Shown here: piece by piece, positions 55,852 to 64,000 of the stretch
Layout of the letters: every line of letters begins with the position of its first letter
How positions within the stretch are numbered: the first letter of the stretch is position 1
Source of the DNA: Chelydra serpentina
Lineage: Eukaryota > Chordata > Testudines > Chelydridae
Reading direction: 5' to 3'
Assembly (NCBI GenBank): GCA_037349315.1
Contig: JBAIAC010000042.1
Span: forward strand, 620,001-684,000
DNA length: 64,000 bases
Notes under the pieces: model-generated
Told to the model about the DNA's origin: nothing
The model's input: only the letters and a program-made list of their open reading frames with translations
The model's database searches: none
Made by a program: the position numbers and the translations under genes

Positions 55852-58800
55852 ACCTGGTGGTCTCTGCTTGGAACAAATGAAAGCTTTGTATTTTAGTATA
55901 TGGGCAGTGATGAGTTTTACGAGTTGGAGTTATACATTTTAAGCCCACGGCTTGATCACCACGTAGTTTTGAAAAGGGAGGAGAAAAAATATTTCCAAAT
56001 ATAAGCGGATGAAATTGTTTGGGGCTTTCTTCTAGAGGGAGGCTGGTCTTGTGGGGTGGGATTCAGGAGATCTGGGATGATCCTTTGTGACCTTCTTAAC
56101 AGTGAGCGTGATTAACCATTGGAACAAACAACCAAAGGAAGTGTTGGATTCTCCATCTCTTGATGCCTTGACTGCTGCCCTTCTGGAAGATGTATGTTGG
56201 CCAAACACAAGTTATGCTTTAACCAAACACAAGTAACTGGGCTGGGGAAATGTAATGGCTTGTATTACATAGGAGGTCAGACTAGATAATCTAATGGTCT
56301 ATGAAACTATCTTCTAAAGCACCTAAGTCACCCCGGAGTAACGGTAATCAAACTGTGGCATTCCCAGTCCTCGAGACATCCTGACATTTCAGAATTTCCT
56401 TTTGTCCAGAATTGGAATGAAAAGTCAACATTTCCTGTGAAACAAAAAAATTTGTTTGGGGAATATCAAGACAGCCTTCTTAAAGTGCTTCACTTTGGCT
56501 TTTATATTAGACTATAAAAGTCAAAACAAAGTGCTTCTATAATGTTTCATTGAAAATCTTGATGAAATTAATCTGTCCCAGCAAAACATTTAAAATTTTG
56601 TCAAATCAGCATTTTCTGGGGGGAAACTCCAGCGAGTGGTAGACTGAGAGGGACTCCAGGGAAAGCAACCAGGGAGTCAGTGCTCTGTAACAGAGCAAGG
56701 AAGCACCTAAAGGTAGCCCAAACTGAGCCCAGAAGGTGGGCTAAAGAGGAGCCCAAAAGGAGCAAAAGAACCTTTCGTTGGCTTGAACTTTTGTTACGCT
56801 GGGAGGCGTTAAATTTGTGTAGTGACTTCGCTGCAAGACGGAGTGAAGTCGCCAACACGGACCCCTGTGTAGAAGGCCAAGAAGACTTGCCTCAGAGGTG
56901 GAAACTGATTCTGAGGCAGGGTTCACCTGCAGAGGCACACTCCACCAGAAGGGGGCATGATGGGGCAGCCATGCCCTGTGACAGCCTGTTTCTTTACTAG
57001 TGGAAGGACAATTGCTTAGGGTTGGTTGGCTGCCCTTCAGTAGAGTTCTGCCTGGATACACATTTCTATCCTTGGATATCCGTGCAGGGGTCTATCCATC
57101 AGTCTACAATCCCCATGAAACTATCATCCCTTGACAATACACATCTCCTATGCATAATGTACATAGATAAAATACTCACATTTATTACACTTTATTAAAC
57201 AGTAGAAAAACCCCAATCCTTGAAAAAACATACAACTAAAATCCAGTCCTATAAACATTCCTTGAAATGCGGATAAAAGTTCAGAAGGAAGCGAAAGGGT
57301 TGTTCATGGTTTAGTCCAAGATCTTGTGAACCGGGAAACCTGACTGTAAGTGTGAGCTGACCTGGAATGAAGCAACAGAGCTCCTATTGACAGCACTGGG
57401 CCCCAATGCAATAAAGTATTTAAAAAATCCATCAATAATGTAATAATCACCCTCTGCTTCTCATCAGTAGAGCTCACTGCAATTTACAAAGGAGGTCGGC
57501 ATCGCTATCCTTATTTTACAGATGGGGAAACTGAGGCAGAGGGCGGTGAAATGACTTCCTCAAGTCTGCTCTTTAAGGCGCTTCCCTGCAGTGTCTAGTT
57601 CTTAAATTCACAAACTCCTATGGCAGTGCTTTTCACTGGTTCTGAAGTGGGGGCCACTTCAAAAAACCTTCAATGTGTGGGATGAGAGCTGCAGGGTGGG
57701 GCTGGGATGAGGGATTCAGGGTGCAGGAGGGGAGGCAGAGCTGGGGCAGAGCATTGGGAAGCAGGGGGGTGAGGGCTCTGGCTGGGGGTGCAGGCTCTGG
57801 GGTGGGGCTGGGGATGAGGAGTTTGGGGTGCAGGCAGGCTGCCCCGGGGTTGGGGCCAGATGACTTCCCCCAGCCGTCTCCCTGCGGGCAGCAGCTAGCT
57901 CCAGGGAAGGGAACTCTTTGTGCCCCTGCCGGCAGGCAGCACGGAGCTCCAGGGGATGGGATCCTCTCTCTTAGAGGGAACTTAGGAAGCCGCACTTAGG
58001 GTCGATGGGAGCCACCACTGGCTCCCGGGCCTTGCAATGAAAACAACTGTCCTATGGGGATTTGGCTATGCACTGCTGGAGCTTCGTGCTGACTCAATAC
58101 TCCAGGCAGCGAAAGAGGCGGTGACCTCCAGCACTCTGGGAAATTGCTCTATGGATGGCTGAGTGCGGCTTCGCTGATAATACAATTAAACCTGTATCTA
58201 GGATTTACCTTCCCCCAAGCCCATATAAATAGTGAGAAGGCACAATAGTTTGGCGACATGGGACAGCCTAGCCCAGCTGGAAGGAGACTATAGAGAAGAA
58301 CCAAAAGCCATGTGACCTAGAAGCAGCCCAGGGCTAAGAGGCACCACACTCCTCAGTCTGACAGCACCAAGGTGCCTGAATCGGCAGGCAGCATCGCTCT
58401 GAGGGAAACTGAGGCTAAAGTCAAAGTCTCCGAACGTAGGTGCCTAAAATTAGGACAATTCTTTAGGTGTCCGAAGTGCTGAGCAGCTGTAGCTCGCATG
58501 GAAGTCACTGGGAGCCGTCAGGAGGGTCAAGTAAAGGGCTGGACAAGGTATGGGGGGGACGGTGCGAGAGTCATCGAGGGCAGGATGGGGCTGTGTGGGT
58601 CAGAGGGGCAGCATGGGAAGGGGACAGGGGGCCACATGGTGGTCAAGGAGGGCAGGACAGGAAACTGAGGAACAACATGGGCCTCCAAAAAGGGCAGCAG
58701 CTGTGCCCCGCAGAACTTCTATCACTGGAGATGCTGTATGAAATTGAGAACCCAGCTTGACTCTCAGATCCCAGAGGCAAGCTTGTGGTGCTGGCAGCTA

Positions 58801-58988
58801 ACGGGGGGAGCGGGGGGGGGGGAGGAACCCCAGCAGCATCTGTTTACTTGTAAAATGAGCCCATCTGATCTGGAGACACCAAGAGATGATAGATCAGTAC
58901 TCCTAAGGCGCAGTTTTTTGCTCTCGGTTTTCAGAGTCGAACTGTGATTTATGTCCTTAATTTCTTGCATCCCCCCGGCACGTCCGTG
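55852..58988. other. Gene D to gene E intergenic region
   Basis: Tail-to-tail spacer. It holds a small CR1 3' fragment (56095-56300, GTGATTAACCATTGGAACAA) and a GC-rich DNA-element-like block (about 57610-58030, with TGGGGTGCAGGCAGGCTGCC). The rest is plain unique sequence. No lectin exon or RNA gene seen. Confidence 0.55.
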
Positions 58989-59115
58989 TTACTTTCCCTT
59001 CATCTCTTTTGCATACGGTTTGTTGCAGATCCAGCTTCTCCCGGTGTAGCACCTTGAAGAGCTGACACCAGGTCCCATCAGAAATGCGCAGTTTGCATCT
59101 CCTCTGACTTCAAAC
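58989..59115 (-). CDS. Gene E terminal exon, CTLD part 3
   Basis: TTTCCAG acceptor. Encodes FEVRGDANCAFLM and the final Cys pair, then a tail ending KGK and TAA. Confidence 0.87.
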
Positions 59116-62100
59116 CTGGAAAGAACAGCAAGATGTGGCTTGTAAGCACCCCTCACGGCCCTGCCTCCGTTTCCCTCCAGGGTTCCTAGAAATCAGCCAC
59201 TCAGCACAAAAGTCTTTAAAACCGTATCACCCTCTTCTTGGGGTCTAACGTATTCAACATAGTCCGGCTCCCAAAGTCAGCCTCCTTTCACCCAGCGCTC
59301 TAGGTTCAGGGTTTCCACAGCCCTGCTACCTGGGACTGTGTGGTTAAAGTCGGCCTCTCCAGCCTGCACACGTACTTCCCTTTAGACCAGGGTTTCACGG
59401 CCCTCTTTCCAGGGACCAGATGCTGGCTGAGTGCTTTTTTTCAGCAGCTCAGCCTCTGATTCGCCCAAAGCCTCACCCTTATCGCCTGATTGGGTCACAT
59501 GACCTCCATTTTCCCCACCCAGGAGAGTTGGCTGCAGTCACAGGCGGGGTTGAGACCCATGTCCCCTTAAAGGGCCAGCCACCCAGCGATTTGGCCAAAG
59601 CATTATTCTACGACGCAGGCCCCGATCACACACAGAGCCCGTGGCAAAGCCAGGCATGGAAACCAGACCTCCTGAGTTCCAGTTTTAAACACAGCCCAGC
59701 CTGACATGACGTTCCAGATGAACAAAGGAACTCACAGGTTGTTGAATTTGGTGCCATTCGCCCATTTCCAGTGATGATCGGAGCCCCTCTGGAGCCCAAT
59801 CCACGGATCTGTGGTGCCTTTATATCGCAGCACGAAATCCTTACGGTGATAAAGAAGTAAAGAGGAAGCTCGTTATGTACAACGGCCTTCAGTGACTGCA
59901 CACAGCATCATTCCACCCCCCTCTTGTAGAAGAAGACAATAGTTCCATCACTCTATATAGGCCCATTCCTGAGCATGAAGTGGTTTGGTTTTGTGGGAAA
60001 TGTCACAATGTCGCAAAGATCCAGCCTTCCTTCAGTCGCTCATTTTATTCCAAAGCGGTGTTGCAGGCTCTTCTGCCATGTCACCAGGATGGACAAAAGT
60101 AACCCACCCCACTGTGTTCGCAAACTCTCCACCAACGTGCAAAGGGGACCGTTCCCTGAGCCTCGCTGGCGCCACATCCGGGGCCACCCCAGAGAGCTGT
60201 GGGTTCGCGGGACTGAACAAGATCTGGGAACTTCATCACACAAGACATGGTGCAACGCCAGCCACCACGGGCACTCAGATTGGCGCCACGGTCCTTAGCA
60301 GACTATGCGTGTTTGATTATGACAATGACGACTGTAGGTATATATTTTAGAGCAGGGGAAAATGGAATTTCCATCTGGTGGGAAATTCTGAATTTGAGTT
60401 TTGTCCTGAATCAGGACAAAAAGTTGAAAGTTCAAAATTCTTCATGGAATGAAATATTTCATTTTGAGAAAATCGGACTCTTTCATTTCACCCTCATCAA
60501 ACTGATTCAATCTGATAATTTTCCATCAAAAACTGTCTAAATTGACAAATTCTAGAAAAATATTTCCATGACCCAGCATTTCCCAATGGTTCCGTTTGAC
60601 AATTTTTGACTGCTCTAGTATATTTTTATAATGCACCATAGACGTGCCTTAGTGCTTTGCAAAATCAATTAGTCATTAGCGTTCATCCCAAGGAGCTATT
60701 TGGATTATAAGATCCTTGCAGCAGAGATTGTCTCTCCCTGTGTGTCTGTGCAGCGCCCGGCACAACGGGGCCCTGATCTTAGCTGGGGCAGGGACTGTCT
60801 CTCCCTGTGTGTCTGTGCAGCGCCCGGCACAACGGGGCTTGATCTCAGCTGGGGCAGGGACTGTGTGTCTGTGCAGCGCCCGGCACAATGGGGCCCTGAT
60901 CTCAGCTGGGGCAGGGACTGTCACGCATGCCTGGGCAGCGCCTGGCCCAACGGGGCCCTGATCTCTGCAGGGGACCTCTAGACACTAATAAATAATAACA
61001 GAGTTTTTCAGACAAATTAGACCACTTTGGGATCAACTTGCGACAGGAAGCCAAAATGCTTTTTGTAGGGAATACGTGGCAATGACTACCATGTAGGATC
61101 CAATGCCATGCACAGATGGAGATCTTCTTTGTGGTAGCCACCATTTTTCTGCTCAGCAGCAGCCCTTGCTCAGTTTAGCTACTGCCCACCAAGGGAAGGA
61201 GTGGCTGTGTAGATTATTATGTACATGCACATGGGAGAGGAAACTGGAACAACCTGGCTTGTTTAGCAGGCCTGAGAAGGGATTTGATTGCTCCCTATAA
61301 ATACATCAGGGGATAAAACACCCGGGAAGGAGAAAAAGCCACTGAAGCTCAAAGCGAATGTTGGCACAAGAACAAATGGGGACAAACTGGCCATGAATAA
61401 ATTCAGGCTGGAAATTAGAAGTTGCTATCCATCAAGGGAGCGAGGTTCTGGAACAGCTGATCAATAGGAGAAGGAGGGGGCAAACACCTAACTAATTTGA
61501 AGATGGAGCTTGATAAGTTTATTAACAAACGGGGCTGCCTGTGATAGCAGGTACTGGATTCAGTGACTCTGTCTGTCTTATGTCCCTATAAAGAGAGACA
61601 GCCACTGCCCCAAGAGCTCACAGACAAGACAGACAATGGTGAGGATTATTAACCCCATTTTACAGAGGGGGAACTGAGGCCCCAGAGAGATCAAGATTTT
61701 CAAATGTACCTAGTGATTTTTGGGTGCCCATCGTGAGAAGCCTTAAAGGGCTCTGAGTTTTAGAGGGCAGGAGTTTAGCAATTTCTCCAAATCAGGCCCT
61801 CTGAAGCCATCTGATATTGGGCACCCAAAAATTAGTCGTCACTTTGGAAAATCTTGGCAATAGACTTATAATGAGAACTGCCTTTCAACGTACACTCTGA
61901 GATCTCAGCCATGATGACACAGATGCCAGTTTAGCATCTTTATCACCACAGGGACCAGAGGCTGTTATGAGCTTCAGGGCTGGAACCCTGGAATGAGTCA
62001 GTCACTAGCATCCCAAACCTAGAACCCCGGAATGAATCAGTCACTAGCATTCCAAACCCAGAACCCCGGAACGAGTCAGTCACTAGCATTCCAAACCTAG

Positions 62101-63687
62101 AACCCTGTAATGAGTCAGTCACTAGCATTCCAAACCCAGAACCCCAGAACGAGTCAGTCACTAGCATTCCAAACCTAGAACCCTGTAATGAGTCAGTCAC
62201 TAGCATTCCAAACCTAGAACCCCGGAATGAGTCAGTCACTAGCATTCCAAACCCAGAACCCCAGTACGAGTCAGTTACTAGCATTGCAATCCCAGTCTAT
62301 TGAGATTGCCATATAGAACAAGAAATCAGTTTCTTCCTTACCAGGTCCTGCCGGGTGTCAATCACAGCCAGGGAGGCACCAAGGGAAGAGCAGTTATTCT
62401 TGCTGTAGGTCCAGTTCCCTTCGGCCTCTGAGAAATAGTAGCATTTGCCTCGGTATCCGATCCAGCCGTCCTCACACGAGGGGACGGAATGGCACATTGA
62501 ACACGAGGCAGCGATGGGGAGTGGACATGACTGCTGGGTTTTAAATGCCATCACTGGAAAGGAGAAAGAAAGAAACTGATTCTCCTGCCCCACTACTCTG
62601 TTCACAGAGTCATGAATCAAAATAAGTCGCCCCAGATTTAGGCTTCAAAGGCTCTTCAGCGTCTAGCTGCTGGCTGCAGGGCATGTGATAGGAAAGATCA
62701 GAAGTGAAGTCGTCCCTGTGCTTGGTTTCTGGGAGCTAACTGGAGCTGGTTGGGAATTTTTTGACAAAACGCTTCTTCAATTGGAAAATGCCAATTTTGT
62801 AAAAACTGAAACTTTTCACCGAAGCAGGTCGGTTTGGTTGGGAAGGTTTCTCGGGCCCAGGGGGGAATTTCTGATCAAAACAAGAGACAGAGACACCCCA
62901 GAGTAGCCACTTGGTTAGGGCACTTTCAGGGGGTTGCTGGCCCCTTTTAAAGGGAGTCTGGGCCCAGGCCATCGAGGGCTCTGATGCAGGGAAGTGCTCA
63001 TAGAAAGAGAAACTCGCCTAAAGAATCCAGGCCAGGATGGGAAACAAACCCCACGAACGAGGGCTGTACAATCCCCTGAACTCAAGGGGAGAGACTTTAT
63101 TTCAAGTTTCTTTGGATGTAATAAAGTAGAACCGCAGCAGGGAAATTTTGCCTCATCCTCTTTTGGACTCTGCGTGGAGTTCTCGAGGGGTCCTGAGAGA
63201 CGGGAAACCGAGACAAGGTGCCCGTAAGGCCATGCCTTGCTTCTACGGGCACTGATCTGGGAGGAGGGAAACGCGGATTCAAGTCTTTGCTCAGAATCAG
63301 TCAGAGCTAGAAGTTAAACCTGGCACCCTACCCACCGGGCAATTGCATCAGTCTGATTGGAGAGAAGAAAAATTCTAAACACTCAACATTTCTCATGGAA
63401 ATTCAATTTTGTTTCCAGGCCCAGCTCTGCTCATGAGTAAAATGGGAATAATAACGCTGCTTTAACTCAAAGGTGGGGCAGGATGCTGTTGCAATAAGGG
63501 CTAGACAGGGGGAAGCTGGGAAGACAGGATGCAGGTTTGTAACAGCCCCATGCAGAGAACAAATATCGAGCTAAGTAAAAGGCTGTTTACTCACCTGTCA
63601 AAGAAATGAGAACTGCAGCTATGATGAAGACTCCAACTACAACTCTAATCCTCCATCTAAAAAATCTGGTACATGCAGATTTGCCCT
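58989..63687 (-). CDS. Gene E: CLEC2-like C-type lectin-like receptor (first exon outside window)
   Basis: The minus-strand exons 63687-63595, 62553-62342, 59839-59736 and 59115-58989 join in phase (1,0,2) and end in TAA. The first is the membrane exon: RWRIRVVVGVFIIAAVLISL with a basic stop-transfer edge. The next holds a Cys-rich neck and CTLD start ([38 protein letters not shown]). The third has DPWIGLQRG and WKWANGTKFNN. The last has CAFLMGPGVSSSRC and SWICNKP plus a Lys-rich tail. NWT, NCS and NGT glycosylation sites are present. Closest relative here is gene A, at the opposite end and in opposite orientation. By family it would be a surface ligand for an NKR-P1 receptor. The cytoplasmic exon probably lies beyond 64000; bases 63688-64000 show intron only. 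Confidence 0.88.
59736..59839 (-). CDS. Gene E exon, CTLD part 2
   Basis: CCGTAAG acceptor with a poor pyrimidine tract, GTGAGT donor, 104 nt. Confidence 0.86.
59970..60290 (+). mobile_element. Degenerate LINE (RTE/L2-like) ORF tail
   Basis: The frame with RLFCHVTRMDKSNPPH, PRWRHIRGHPRELW and SDWRH recalls the GHVxRMDxxRxP and RWRD...WR blocks at the C-terminus of non-LTR retrotransposon ORFs. Antisense to gene E, within an intron. Weak. Confidence 0.38.
60716..60985 (+). repeat. 67-bp minisatellite, about 4 copies
   Basis: Same unit as at 6150. The third copy has an internal deletion, and the last reads CACGCATGCCTGGGCAGCG. It lies in a gene E intron. Confidence 0.88.
61240..61575 (+). mobile_element. 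CR1 LINE 3' fragment
   Basis: AGAAGGGATTTGATTGCTCC, AATTCAGGCTGGAAATTAGA and CTGATCAATAGGAG match the 3' end of CR1 elements elsewhere in the window. Confidence 0.6.
61975..62290 (+). repeat. 39-bp minisatellite, about 8 copies
   Basis: The unit is CATTCCAAACCTAGAACCCC followed by GGAATGAGTCAGTCACTAG. Its period (a multiple of 3) makes a 113-codon antisense frame repeating LVTDSFRGSRFGM, which is not a gene. It lies about 50 bp from gene E's CTLD exon. Each unit holds TGAGTCAG, close to an AP-1 site. Confidence 0.9.
62342..62553 (-). CDS. Gene E exon, neck and CTLD part 1
   Basis: TTTCCAG acceptor and GTAAGG donor. At 212 nt it is 33 nt longer than in gene A because of a Cys-rich neck. Confidence 0.88.
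63595..63687 (-). CDS. Gene E transmembrane exon
   Basis: CTCTTTCAG acceptor and GTGAGT donor, 93 nt, phase 1-1. Confidence 0.82.
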
Positions 63688-64000
63688 CTGAAAGAGAAAA
63701 AGCCATTAGTATCGACGTATCCAATGGAGCTAGCCACGCATCAGACTTGCCAAAAACAAGCTGCTTTAGTTTGCAGTTAAAGTTACCGTACAACATCCCC
63801 CGCCTCTTTCAAAAAGGGGAATGAGAAGTTAAAGATCTAGACAGGCTTCCCCTTGGCGATATTGATTTCTGATCTAATCTTGATTGCTGCCAACCTCTTG
63901 CCATCTCCACTGGCTAAAGCAGGGTCTGGTTGATTTCAGGCATCTTTCAGGATCCCTTAGTCAAGTGGCTGTCCAGCTTTGGTCTGACAGCACTTGCTGG
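63688..64000. other. Gene E intron, window edge
   Basis: No ATG-containing cytoplasmic exon with a phase-1 donor could be recognised here. Confidence 0.5.

Noticed and set aside
61943..62284. 113-codon minus frame of 13-residue repeats
   Set aside because: The 39-bp minisatellite produces it automatically.

Overview
This is vertebrate genomic DNA, most likely from a turtle. The evidence is interspersed CR1 LINE 3' ends in both orientations, a tRNA-derived SINE (31.09-31.27 kb) with a CR1-type tail as in the Cry/PolIII SINEs of hidden-necked turtles, many short hAT-type elements with 8-bp target duplications, and spliced immune genes with GT-AG introns. Almost all the long open frames lie in repeats. 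The real coding content is a set of short exons that splice in phase into C-type lectin-like (CTLD) natural-killer-type receptors.

Five lectin-like genes and one relic exon can be supported. Gene A (289-2780, +, 5' end outside the window) and gene E (58989-63687, -, first exon outside) are CLEC2-like. Gene B (28508-18608, -), gene C (35301-40039, +) and gene D (48618-55851, +) are KLRB1/NKR-P1-like type II receptors with a cytoplasmic exon, a transmembrane exon, a stalk exon and CTLD exons. Only D is complete, with six exons and 230 codons. B and C lack a recognisable last CTLD exon. A decayed CTLD middle exon with a broken donor lies at 46252-46364. CLEC2 and NKR-P1 families are physically linked and act as ligand-receptor pairs in mammals (NK complex) and are linked in the chicken MHC (B-lec/B-NK), so this looks like a reptilian version of that arrangement.

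The main feature is the architecture. B and C are head to head and sit in a large imperfect palindrome (left arm about 11.3-23.6 kb, right arm about 37.4-45.65 kb). Their stalk and CTLD exons are near copies, and the middle CTLD exon is identical over 113 bp. Their signalling halves differ. B starts with an ITIM-like TVYADL tail. C starts with a hemITAM-like acidic-GYTVL tail that it shares with D through a separate direct duplication (about 34.9-36.7 kb and 48.2-50.2 kb). C is therefore a mosaic of a D-type signalling half and a B-type ectodomain, and B/C look like a paired inhibitory/activating receptor set.

The rest is repeat-rich: an older tandem duplication (about 4.55-11.33 and 11.67-18.32 kb) with an internal inversion, a 67-bp minisatellite at five places, 51-bp and 39-bp minisatellites, foldback elements, a solo LTR with a 5-bp target duplication just upstream of gene D, and several transposons whose empty sites survive in the paralogous copy. 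All calls come from reading the sequence; no database search or alignment program was run.
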